DNA of 64,000 nt from Chloroflexota bacterium (GTDB lineage: Bacteria > Chloroflexota > UBA11872), in NCBI GenBank assembly GCA_022825895.1, contig JAJDVX010000037.1, forward strand, positions 120,581 to 184,580, read 5' to 3'. The notes under the pieces were generated by a model that saw nothing but the letters and a program-made list of their open reading frames with translations, ran no database searches and was not told the DNA's origin. The position numbers and the translations under genes were made by a program. Positions 35,283-42,390 of the stretch are shown piece after piece (the stretch's first letter is position 1; every line of letters begins with the position of its first letter).

Positions 35283-35723
35283 ATGTCCCGAGTCCGCGCC
35301 TGTGCGCCGCGCCTGGTCGCGCTGGTTGCCGCTGTCGTTGTGCTGGCCGCCTGTGAGGTGGGCGCGATGCAGACCGTGATCGAGAACCCGACGCCGGATC
35401 CGGTGACGGCGCTGCAAACAACCTGTACGCCGCCGACCTGCGAGGAGCTGGCGGTGCAGATCGGGGACTTTGCGATCCTGCCGCCGGTAATTCGTACGAG
35501 CGCGCCGCGGGTGCGATTCGCGATAACCAACATTGGCGCGTACACGCACAGCCTGGAGGTTCGGCTGCCGGGCGGCGTGGTCAACTCCCCGCGGATCGGA
35601 CCGGGACAGACGGGTTACCTGGAAGCCGACATTGAGCCCGGCACGCACGAGGCGCTGGATCCCACCCCGGGGCATGCGGTGCGCGGGGCGCGGGCCAGCA
35701 TTGTGGCGGGGTCGGGCAGCTAG
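35283..35723 (+). CDS. Exported lipoprotein with degenerate cupredoxin-like domain
   Basis: A 146-residue protein. ATG at 35283 gives a lipoprotein signal peptide (VALVAAVVVLAAC, lipobox LAAC at 21-24). The mature part has the strand order of a small blue-copper protein: VRFAITNIGAYTHSLEVRL with the first ligand-position His, then GPGQTGYLEADIEPG, and a final LDPTPGHAVRGA. In real cupredoxins the last loop reads C-x-x-PGH-x-x-x-GM. Here the Cys is replaced (ALD) and the Met by Ala, leaving only the two His, so type-1 copper binding is unlikely. The gene is convergent with ctaG (4-base overlap) next to the cytochrome oxidase cluster, so an accessory role in copper delivery is conceivable but unproven. 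Confidence 0.65.
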   Translation: MSRVRACAPRLVALVAAVVVLAACEVGAMQTVIENPTPDPVTALQTTCTPPTCEELAVQIGDFAILPPVIRTSAPRVRFAITNIGAYTHSLEVRLPGGVVNSPRIGPGQTGYLEADIEPGTHEALDPTPGHAVRGARASIVAGSGS

Positions 35724-36511
35724 CCGCGTCTCGGGGCTCGCCCCAGGAGTTCGCGTTCGCCCGGCGTCTGCGACATCCAGCGGAAGAACTTGACGGTGAT
35801 GACGGTCCAGAGCAGGAGAGTGCCGCCGAGTTTCATGATCAGACCGCCGATCCGCTGATCTTCAAGGGCCGAGAGTCCGCCGGGATCGGCGGCCAGCAGG
35901 TAGGCCGGGTAGAGGGGTTCCCCGGCAAAGACGAAGAGCGAGCTCAATAGCCCCGACGGCAGGGTCAGCAAGAACAGGTAGAACATCTGGATGGGCACGC
36001 TGGCGGCGGGGGCGGCCGGTACACGGCTGACCACCGGCCACCACATCAGCAACGCCGAGCCGACCATGGTGACGTGCGCGGTGTCGTGGATGATCCGGTC
36101 ATTCAGCGCACCCTCGTAGAGCGTCGGCAGATGCCAGCCCCAGAACACGGCGACGCCGAGGAGCCCGGCGACCAGGGGCCGGGTGATCCAGCGAAAGGCG
36201 ACGCGCACCAGCGGCCGGCGGAGCAGCGGCGTCACCATCCAGGCCGGGATGCCCAGCAGCAGCAGCGGCGGCGCCATGAAGGTCACCATCAGGTGCTGGA
36301 CCATGTGGATGCTGAAAAACTCGGCGCTGAGGGTGTCGACGGGCGGGTGCAGGGCCGCGAAGAAGATTGCCGCTCCGATGACAAAGAGGCTGATGCGCCA
36401 CGGGTCGACGCGTCCCGGCCGATCGGGATTCCAGGGACTGACGGCGTAGGCGTACGCGCCCACCAGCACGACGACGCCTAGCGTGATTTCAGGGATGAGG
36501 TAGAAGGTCAC
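35720..36511 (-). CDS. ctaG: Cytochrome c oxidase assembly protein CtaG (caa3 type)
   Basis: A 263-residue polytopic membrane protein of the caa3_CtaG family needed for copper insertion into the oxidase. About seven hydrophobic segments are seen, with the diagnostic sequences SIHMVQHLMVTFMAPPLLLLGIP (two conserved His), FWGWHLPTLYEGAL (His), HDTAHVTMVGSALLMWWPV and YLFLLTLPSGLLSS. The histidines are candidate copper ligands, as in B. subtilis-like CtaG. It follows the oxidase structural genes on the same strand after an 86-base gap, so it is likely the last gene of the operon. Its 3' end overlaps the convergent lipoprotein gene by 4 bases. Confidence 0.9.
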   Translation of the reverse strand: MTFYLIPEITLGVVVLVGAYAYAVSPWNPDRPGRVDPWRISLFVIGAAIFFAALHPPVDTLSAEFFSIHMVQHLMVTFMAPPLLLLGIPAWMVTPLLRRPLVRVAFRWITRPLVAGLLGVAVFWGWHLPTLYEGALNDRIIHDTAHVTMVGSALLMWWPVVSRVPAAPAASVPIQMFYLFLLTLPSGLLSSLFVFAGEPLYPAYLLAADPGGLSALEDQRIGGLIMKLGGTLLLWTVITVKFFRWMSQTPGERELLGRAPRRG

Positions 36512-36597
36512 TTCAAGGCTTCCTCACCTACCGTGTTGGCCGATCGCACCGCCGCACATGCCGCGATGGCAGTGCGCGCTAGCTCCTACCTTCCAGC

Positions 36598-36948
36598 CTA
36601 GCCGCCCGTCAGGGAGAAGAAGAGGAAGAGGATCAGCACGATCATGGAGGCGATGCTGAAGGGGAACATGAACAGGGCGGTGAACAGGCGGTTGTCGTCG
36701 CGCAGGTGCATGTAGTAGGCGACCACGCCCGCGCCCTTGGCGAACGAGAGCACCAGCAGCGAGCCCACCACCCCGGGCCGGGTGAAGGCGTCGGCGATGG
36801 CGGGGATGCTGGGAATCATGATTTCGACGATGGTGATGACGGTGAGGATGACGCCGACGACGAGGTACTTGGTGTAGCCGTGGCGATGCTCGGCGTCGTG
36901 CGCCATGTCGTCGCCGTGGCCGCCGTGCGCGGCGTGGGTGTCGCTCAT
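36598..36948 (-). CDS. ctaF: Cytochrome c oxidase subunit IV
   Basis: A 116-residue small subunit of the heme-copper oxidase. The His-rich cytosolic N-terminus (SDTHAAHGGHGDDMAHDAEH) is followed by three transmembrane helices: YLVVGVILTVITIVEIMI, VVGSLLVLSFAKGAGVVAYYMHLRDD (the conserved K.....YMHL element) and LFTALFMFPFSIASMIVLIL. This matches the caa3/bo3 subunit IV family. Its ATG overlaps the stop of the subunit III gene by one base (ATGA), so the two are co-translated. It stabilises the CuB site during assembly and has no redox centre. Confidence 0.9.
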   Translation of the reverse strand: MSDTHAAHGGHGDDMAHDAEHRHGYTKYLVVGVILTVITIVEIMIPSIPAIADAFTRPGVVGSLLVLSFAKGAGVVAYYMHLRDDNRLFTALFMFPFSIASMIVLILFLFFSLTGG

Positions 36949-37544
36949 CAGATCAGGTAGATGAGGGTGAAAATGGCGACCCAGACCAGGTCCACGAAGT
37001 GCCAGTACAGCCCGACCAGCTCGATGCCCCACATGTCCATGCCGGGCTGAAAGCGACCACGCCAGGAATAGGCCAACACGGTGCCAAGCCAAAGGACCCC
37101 GATGCCGACGTGGGCGCCGTGGAATCCGACCAGGGTGTAGAAGGAGGCGCCGAAGAGGTTGGTGGAGGGTGTGAGGTGCTTGTGCGTCACGAACTCGGTG
37201 AATTCGTAGACCTGCCCGCCGAGGAAGATCAGTCCCATCAGCATGACCATGCCGAGCCAGATGCGACCCCAGAGCAGCGAGCCGTTCCGGAACGCGGCCA
37301 ACGACAGCACCATGGCCAGACTGCTGGTCAGCAGCACGAAGGTGGTGAACGAGGTCAGGACAAGGTCCAGGACTTCCTGACCCGGCCCGCCCAGCGTGTT
37401 GTGCTTGTTGATCAGCATGACCAGGATCAGGCTGCCGAAGAACATGGTCTCGGAGCCCAGGAAGGCCCACATGCCGAGCTTGCGGTTGTCGAGGCCGGTG
37501 GAGGAGTGGTGCTCCTCGTGGTGGGCGTGAGCGTCCGCGGTCAT
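36948..37544 (-). CDS. ctaE: Cytochrome c oxidase subunit III
   Basis: A 198-residue, five-helix subunit III. ATG at 37544 overlaps the stop of ctaD (ATGA); the longer version from 37565 only re-reads the end of ctaD. Diagnostic segments are LGMWAFLGSETMFFGSLILV (the conserved Glu that faces the proton entry path), SSLAMVLSLAAFRNGS, QVYEFTEF and SFYTLVGFHGAHVGIGVLWL with the conserved GFHGxHV. The end LVGLYWHFVDLVWVAIFTLIYLI is typical. A His-rich N-terminus (AHAHHEEHH) precedes helix 1. The subunit is part of the proton-pumping terminal oxidase in the cytoplasmic membrane. Confidence 0.95.
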   Translation of the reverse strand: MTADAHAHHEEHHSSTGLDNRKLGMWAFLGSETMFFGSLILVMLINKHNTLGGPGQEVLDLVLTSFTTFVLLTSSLAMVLSLAAFRNGSLLWGRIWLGMVMLMGLIFLGGQVYEFTEFVTHKHLTPSTNLFGASFYTLVGFHGAHVGIGVLWLGTVLAYSWRGRFQPGMDMWGIELVGLYWHFVDLVWVAIFTLIYLI

Positions 37545-39373
37545 GCGGCGGGTTCCTCGATCCAACCGATCAGCGAAATGGCGAAGAGGACCGCGCCCAG
37601 CAGGATGAAGGCCTGGTGGAAGATGAGGCCGCAGGCGGCAAGCACCATGCCGGCGGCCATCACGATGGGCCAGTAGGAGGGGTTGGGCATGTGGATGTCC
37701 GGCTCGTCGGCTTCGGCGTCAGCCTCGGGGGCCGTGGCCACCGCGCCGGTGTGGCCGCCGCCGCGCTTGATGTCCCAGGCGGGGTAGCGGCCATCGACGA
37801 CCGGAATCTCAGCGAAGTTGTAGACGGGCGGCGGCGAGGGAATCGTCCACTCCAGGGTGCCGCCGTCCCAGGGATCGCTGCCGGATGGTTCGCCGTGACG
37901 GATGGAGCGCAGGGCGTTGATGATGAAAATCAGGAACGAGAACCCGATCATGAGGGATCCGACCGTGGACATCATGTTCCAGAGGTCGAAGCCCATGTCG
38001 GCGGCGTAGGTGTGCACGCGACGGGGCATGCCGTCGATGCCAAGCATGTGCTGCGGCAGGAACGTGAGGTTGAATCCGATCAGCATCAGCAGCCAGTGCA
38101 CCTTGCCCCAGCCGTCGTGCATGAAGCGTCCGGTGAACTTGGGGAACCAGTGGTAGATGCCCCCGAACAAGCCAAACACGGTGCCGCCGAACAGCACGTA
38201 GTGCAGGTGGGCGACCACGAAGTAGGTGTCCTGCACCTGTGCGTCGATGGGCGGCGATCCGAGCATCACGCCGCTGAGCCCGCCGATGATGAACATGGAG
38301 ACCATGCCCACGGCAAACAACATGGGCGATTTGAAGCTGATGGAGCCGCCGTAAAGCGTGGCGATCCAGTTGAATATCTTCACGCCTGTGGGCACCGCGA
38401 TAGCCATGGTGGAGATCGCGAAGGCGGTGTCGGCGATGGGGCCCAGGCCGACCGTGAACATGTGGTGCGTCCAGACGCCGAAGCCGACCAGGGCGATGGC
38501 CGCGCCGGAGTAGGCCACGACCGCGTAGCCGAACAGGGGCTTGCGCGAGTAGGTGGGCAGGATCTCGGAGACGATGCCCATGGCTGGCAGGATGAGGATG
38601 TAGACCTCGGGGTGACCGAAGACCCAGAACAGGTGCTGCCAGAGCACGGGGTCGCCGCCGCCTTCGGGAATGAAGAAGCTGGTTTCGATGTAGCGGTCGA
38701 AGATCAACAGGACGAGGCCGATGGTGATGGCGGGGAAGGCGAAGATGATCAGGAAGGCCGTGATCATGCTCATCCAAACGAACATGGGCATGCGGTTCAG
38801 GGTCATGCCCGGCGCGCGCATGTTGATGATGGTGACGATGAAGTTGATCGAGGCCAGGATCGAGGAGACGCCCAGGATCTGGAGGCCGAAGGCCCAGAAG
38901 TCGATGGCGTGGGTGGCTTCGAAGGCCGTGTCGGTGAGCGGCGCGTAACCGAACCAGCCGGCGTTGGGCGCGCCGCCGGCGACGAAGCTGATGTTCATGA
39001 AGATGCCGCCGAAGAGGTAGATCCAGTAGCTCAGGGCGTTCAGGCGCGGGAAGGCCACATCGCGGGCGCCAATCATCAGCGGCACCAGCAGGTTGAAGAA
39101 GGCCGCGCTGAGCGGCATGAGCGCCAGGAACACCATGGTGGTGCCGTGCATGGTGAAGAGTTCGGTGAACCGCTCGGCCGACACGACGTCGGCCTCCGGC
39201 GTGGCCAACTGCAGGCGCATGAGCAGGGCTTCCAGCCCGCCGAGCATGAAGAAGGCGAGCGAGGTGACCAGATAGAGCACAGCGATGCGCTTGTGGTCGA
39301 CCGTGGTGATCCAACTCCAGGCCGTACCGGCAAACGTACGGGTGTCAGGGGCGGTCGCCGTTACCGTCGCCAT
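37541..39373 (-). CDS. ctaD: Cytochrome c oxidase subunit I (caa3, A-type)
   Basis: Catalytic subunit, 610 residues, 14 helices including the C-terminal extension typical of caa3 enzymes. Heme and copper ligands are visible: His in TMHGTTMVFLA (heme a), the cross-linked pair in FGHPEVYILILPAMG (CuB His and Tyr), HH in GVWTHHMFTVG (CuB), and VVAHLHYVLFGG (heme a3 and heme a). FGHPEV marks the A1/A2 group, and YSRKPLFGY gives the Lys of the K channel. Reaction: oxygen reduction to water coupled to proton pumping. Gene order ctaC-D-E-F-G is leftward with ATGA overlaps after ctaD, i.e. one operon. It implies aerobic respiration. Confidence 0.97.
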   Translation of the reverse strand: MATVTATAPDTRTFAGTAWSWITTVDHKRIAVLYLVTSLAFFMLGGLEALLMRLQLATPEADVVSAERFTELFTMHGTTMVFLALMPLSAAFFNLLVPLMIGARDVAFPRLNALSYWIYLFGGIFMNISFVAGGAPNAGWFGYAPLTDTAFEATHAIDFWAFGLQILGVSSILASINFIVTIINMRAPGMTLNRMPMFVWMSMITAFLIIFAFPAITIGLVLLIFDRYIETSFFIPEGGGDPVLWQHLFWVFGHPEVYILILPAMGIVSEILPTYSRKPLFGYAVVAYSGAAIALVGFGVWTHHMFTVGLGPIADTAFAISTMAIAVPTGVKIFNWIATLYGGSISFKSPMLFAVGMVSMFIIGGLSGVMLGSPPIDAQVQDTYFVVAHLHYVLFGGTVFGLFGGIYHWFPKFTGRFMHDGWGKVHWLLMLIGFNLTFLPQHMLGIDGMPRRVHTYAADMGFDLWNMMSTVGSLMIGFSFLIFIINALRSIRHGEPSGSDPWDGGTLEWTIPSPPPVYNFAEIPVVDGRYPAWDIKRGGGHTGAVATAPEADAEADEPDIHMPNPSYWPIVMAAGMVLAACGLIFHQAFILLGAVLFAISLIGWIEEPAA

Positions 39374-39421
39374 CCGGTCACCCTCCGTTCGGCGCCTGCG
39401 CGCCGCGTCGCATATACATGC

Positions 39422-40513
39422 TTATTTTAGGCCCTGCATGTAGGCCACCAGCGCGTCGAGCTGTTCGGTGGTCAGCTCGGGAATCACCATGGTGTTGCCG
39501 GGCTTGACGCCCTGCGGATCGCTGAGCCACGCGCGCATGTTCTCGGGCGTGTTTTCGAGGATTCCCGCGGCGATGTACTGGCGGCTGCCCATGTGGGTCA
39601 GGTCCGGTCCGAGAATGCCCGCCGAGTCGGTGCCGCGAATGGTGTGGCAGGCCACGCAGCCGCCGAGGGTCAGCGTCTCTTCACCCTGCCTGGCCAGGTC
39701 ACTTGCGGGTGGAACGCGCTCGGCGCGCTGGGTCTCGGCCCAGGCGGTGAATTCGGCCTGCGTCTCCACGACCACATAGAACTTCATGAGCGCGTGGGCG
39801 GTTCCGCAGAACTCGGCGCACTGACCGGGGAAGGTGCCGGTGACTTCGGGCTTGATGGTGAACTTGTTGTCGCGGCCCGGCACCATGTCCAGCTTTCCGC
39901 GCAGACTCGGGACCCAGAAGCTGTGCAGCACGTCGTTGCTTTCGAGCTGAATCTCAACGTCGCGGCCGACGGGCAGGTGCAATTCGTTGGCGGTCACCAC
40001 CCCAATGTCGGGGTACTGGAACTCGAACCACCACTGGTGGCCGATGGCGCGAACCCGCAGGGCGTCGGGGCTGGCGGCGCGGGCGTTGGAGAAGATTGCC
40101 GGAACTGTGAGCACGACGATCACCACGACCAGGATGGCCGGCGCGATGGTCCAGCCGATCTCGAGCGGGGTGTTGCCGTGGGTCTGCGGCGGGATGCCGT
40201 CGCCGCTGCGGCGGCGGAAGCGAATGAGGCAATAGAGCAGCGCGCCTTCGACCAGCACGAAGGTGACCACCATCGCCCAGAAGACGAACATCAGCAGGTC
40301 GCGCGCGGTGCGGGCTGCTTCCGTGGTGGGTTCGAGCGTGGTCTGGGGGGTCACGCCGCAGGCGGCCACGGCCAAGGCGGCCACGGCCAACGCCGGGAGG
40401 AGAAGCGCGGTGTGGATGCGACGGCGGTAGGTCAAAGGTGTGCTGCGTTGCCCCAGGACGGGACGATTCGCGTCCCCGTTTGCGAGAGTCACGCCTGGCC
40501 GGGCTTTGTGCAC
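39422..40513 (-). CDS. ctaC: Cytochrome c oxidase subunit II with fused cytochrome c domain
   Basis: A 363-residue electron-entry subunit. GTG at 40513 begins a basic stretch, then a signal/lipobox-like segment LAVAALAVAAC, two transmembrane helices (LLMFVFWAMVVTFVLVEGALLY and IGWTIAPAILVVVIVVLTV), and the periplasmic CuA domain. CuA ligands are His in VLHSFWVP and the block CAEFCGTAHALM (two Cys, Glu, His, Met). The last about 95 residues are a class I cytochrome c with CVACH heme attachment and a late axial Met in NTMVIPELT. Such fusions define caa3-type oxidases, letting the complex take electrons from a soluble cytochrome or directly from a bc complex. Downstream GTG codons could be the true start, shortening the cytosolic tail only. 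Confidence 0.94.
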   Translation of the reverse strand: MHKARPGVTLANGDANRPVLGQRSTPLTYRRRIHTALLLPALAVAALAVAACGVTPQTTLEPTTEAARTARDLLMFVFWAMVVTFVLVEGALLYCLIRFRRRSGDGIPPQTHGNTPLEIGWTIAPAILVVVIVVLTVPAIFSNARAASPDALRVRAIGHQWWFEFQYPDIGVVTANELHLPVGRDVEIQLESNDVLHSFWVPSLRGKLDMVPGRDNKFTIKPEVTGTFPGQCAEFCGTAHALMKFYVVVETQAEFTAWAETQRAERVPPASDLARQGEETLTLGGCVACHTIRGTDSAGILGPDLTHMGSRQYIAAGILENTPENMRAWLSDPQGVKPGNTMVIPELTTEQLDALVAYMQGLK

Positions 40514-40594
40514 CGTTTCACAATCTCGTGAGCGGCGGCAAGCGTAGCACGAGGGCTAAACGCACCCCATGTTCGCGGCGCCGATCCGGTGGAA

Positions 40595-41398
40595 TCAGGA
40601 TGGGGCGGAAACGTCCAGCACGTGAGCGCGGGCGGCGGCGATGGCGGCCACGGTCTGCTCGGCGGGTACGTCTTCCGTGCTGCCCCAGATGAACGTGAAC
40701 ATGCCGAAGTAATTGCGCTCATCGAGCATCGACGTCAGCGCGCGGAAGTCGACCGTGCCGTGGCCCGGCGCCTGGTCCTCGGCAGGGCCCAGGTTGTCCG
40801 CGTCGCGCATGGCGGGACTGACGCTCCAGAGGCACGTATGGCCCACGCGGCCGTCGGCGGCGTCGGCTACGGCCCGCACGGTGGTACTGGCCAACCGTGC
40901 GTGCGGCGGGGTGAGGCTTAGTTGCACGCGTGGATGTCCCACGTCGTCCAGGAAGCTGGCGATTTCGGACGGCTCGTCAAGCCAGGTTCCAACCTGGTTG
41001 GCCAGGGCGAGGGTTACGCCCAGGTCCTGCGCGGCGCGACCGAGCGCCCGCACGTCGTCAGCGGCCTCACGCCGCTCGTACTCGCGCACCGGCGCGGTCC
41101 CGATTACCAACGGGGCGCCAATAGCCGCCGCGAACTCCAGCCGCGCGACCAGGTCGCTTCCGAACGTGGCATACGCCGAGATCGATGAGGGCCGGAGGTT
41201 GTGATCCTCCACGCGAACCCTCACCTCATCCGCGGAGTCGCTCAAGGGATTCACGTGCTCAAGCACCCCCGGCGTGGCCCACAGGTCCACGTACGTCAGT
41301 TCGGTCTGCGCCAGCGCCGCGAGCGCGTCGTCCAACGACAGCGACCGGAAGAGCAGGGTGGAGCCTGCGAATCGAGTTGAGATGTCAAAGGCGAACAT
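40595..41398 (-). CDS. Sugar-phosphate isomerase/epimerase-like TIM-barrel protein
   Basis: A 267-residue member of the AP-endonuclease-2/xylose-isomerase superfamily, the second of two in the window and clearly diverged from the one at 8990. Recognisable parts: YVDLWATPGVLEHVNPL near residue 35, LRPSSISAYATFGS, VIGTAPVREYERR, VTLALANQVGTWLDEPSE (shorter than the usual EnH motif), and VQLSLTPPHARLA in place of the D...N element. The canonical metal Glu and His are not obvious: where xylose-isomerase-like proteins have VAIEnH, this one reads LALANQ. It may be a sugar-binding or non-metal relative, so the call is less sure than for the other. Confidence 0.6.
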   Translation of the reverse strand: MFAFDISTRFAGSTLLFRSLSLDDALAALAQTELTYVDLWATPGVLEHVNPLSDSADEVRVRVEDHNLRPSSISAYATFGSDLVARLEFAAAIGAPLVIGTAPVREYERREAADDVRALGRAAQDLGVTLALANQVGTWLDEPSEIASFLDDVGHPRVQLSLTPPHARLASTTVRAVADAADGRVGHTCLWSVSPAMRDADNLGPAEDQAPGHGTVDFRALTSMLDERNYFGMFTFIWGSTEDVPAEQTVAAIAAARAHVLDVSAPS

Positions 41399-41482
41399 GA
41401 GGGGCTCGTAGCCGCAGGCAACCCGTCGCTGGAGCGCGCCGCCTATTCTCGCCTATTTGGGGGAAGTTCGGCTATTCGCGGC

Positions 41483-42325
41483 TCACGACGCGAAGAATGG
41501 GTTGTTCGCCAGCTCCTCGCCGACCGTTGTTGGCGGTCCGTGGCCGGGAAACAGGCGGGTGGAATCCGGCAGCGAGAGAAGCTGCGTGCGAACAGCCGCC
41601 AGGTGCTCGGCGTAGTGGGCCGGCCCAAGCGACGTTCGTCCCAGGGAGCCGGCGAACATGGCGTCGCCAACCAGCACCAGGTCGCGCAGCACCAGCGAGG
41701 AATGCCCCGGTGCGTGTCCAGGCGTACGGCGGGCTTCGATCTCGAACGGCCCGGCCTGGAACCGCTGGCCGTGGTCGTAGGTGCGGATGTCGGCTCCTTC
41801 GAGTGCGGGCATTCGCGGCCGTTCGTTCGGGTGGACCCAGATAGGGACGTTCAGCGCCTCGTGAATCGCCGGTAGCGCGTCGATGTGATCGGCGTCCGCG
41901 TGGGTGACGAGGACCGCGGCCGCCGTCCATGCTTCGTCGGCCAGAACGCCCAGGATCCGGTCCGGCACGGCGCCGGGATCGACGATGACGGCCTGGCCGG
42001 TTTGGACGTCCCCGACCACGTACTGATATACGCGCATGGGTGGATAGGGAATGACGCGGATGCTCGCGCCGCCGTGGTCCAGCGGCACCGGGTCGGGCAC
42101 GTAGGCGTCCCGGGCAACGGCCAGCAGGCGCACCGGGTCCAGGTTCAGCAACGCTGCCAGGGCGTCGTTCTCAGCCGTGGTCGGGCTGCGAGCGCAGTCT
42201 TCCAGCACCTCGAGATCGTCGGTGGAGATGCCGACCCGCCCGGCGACTTCCTCTGCCGAGAGGTTCAGCCCGAAGCGGGCCTTGCCGATGATGTCTCCGA
42301 ATTCGTCTTCCAGCAGGTCGATCAT
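41483..42325 (-). CDS. XRE-type HTH fused to a metallo-beta-lactamase-fold hydrolase
   Basis: A 280-residue fusion. The first about 65 residues look like a helix-turn-helix of the XRE/Cro type (IGKARFGLNLSAEEVAGRVGISTDDLEVLE). The remainder is an MBL-fold hydrolase with the hallmarks VLVTHADADHIDALPAI (an HxDxDH form of the metal motif), a second His in TPGHAPGHSSLVL, the Asp in LVLVGDAMFAG and a late His in LFPGHGPPT. The nearest well-known relatives are glyoxalase II/persulfide dioxygenase-like proteins, in which the motif is HxHxDH. A DNA-binding domain on a hydrolase is unusual: the protein could be a metabolite-sensing regulator or a hydrolase with a bound nucleic acid. The start ATG is preceded by the recQ terminus 66 bases away on the same strand. 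Confidence 0.8.
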   Translation of the reverse strand: MIDLLEDEFGDIIGKARFGLNLSAEEVAGRVGISTDDLEVLEDCARSPTTAENDALAALLNLDPVRLLAVARDAYVPDPVPLDHGGASIRVIPYPPMRVYQYVVGDVQTGQAVIVDPGAVPDRILGVLADEAWTAAAVLVTHADADHIDALPAIHEALNVPIWVHPNERPRMPALEGADIRTYDHGQRFQAGPFEIEARRTPGHAPGHSSLVLRDLVLVGDAMFAGSLGRTSLGPAHYAEHLAAVRTQLLSLPDSTRLFPGHGPPTTVGEELANNPFFAS

Positions 42326-42390
42326 CGCGTCGTCAACCGGGGCGGCGGGGTGTCCGCCCCGAGCTTCGCACGAATGGCGAATGCCGTGCG

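Noticed and set aside
37616..39430. A 604-residue open frame opposite ctaD
   Set aside because: Glu/Gly/His/Arg-rich antisense shadow with no domain; ctaD itself has all ligands conserved.
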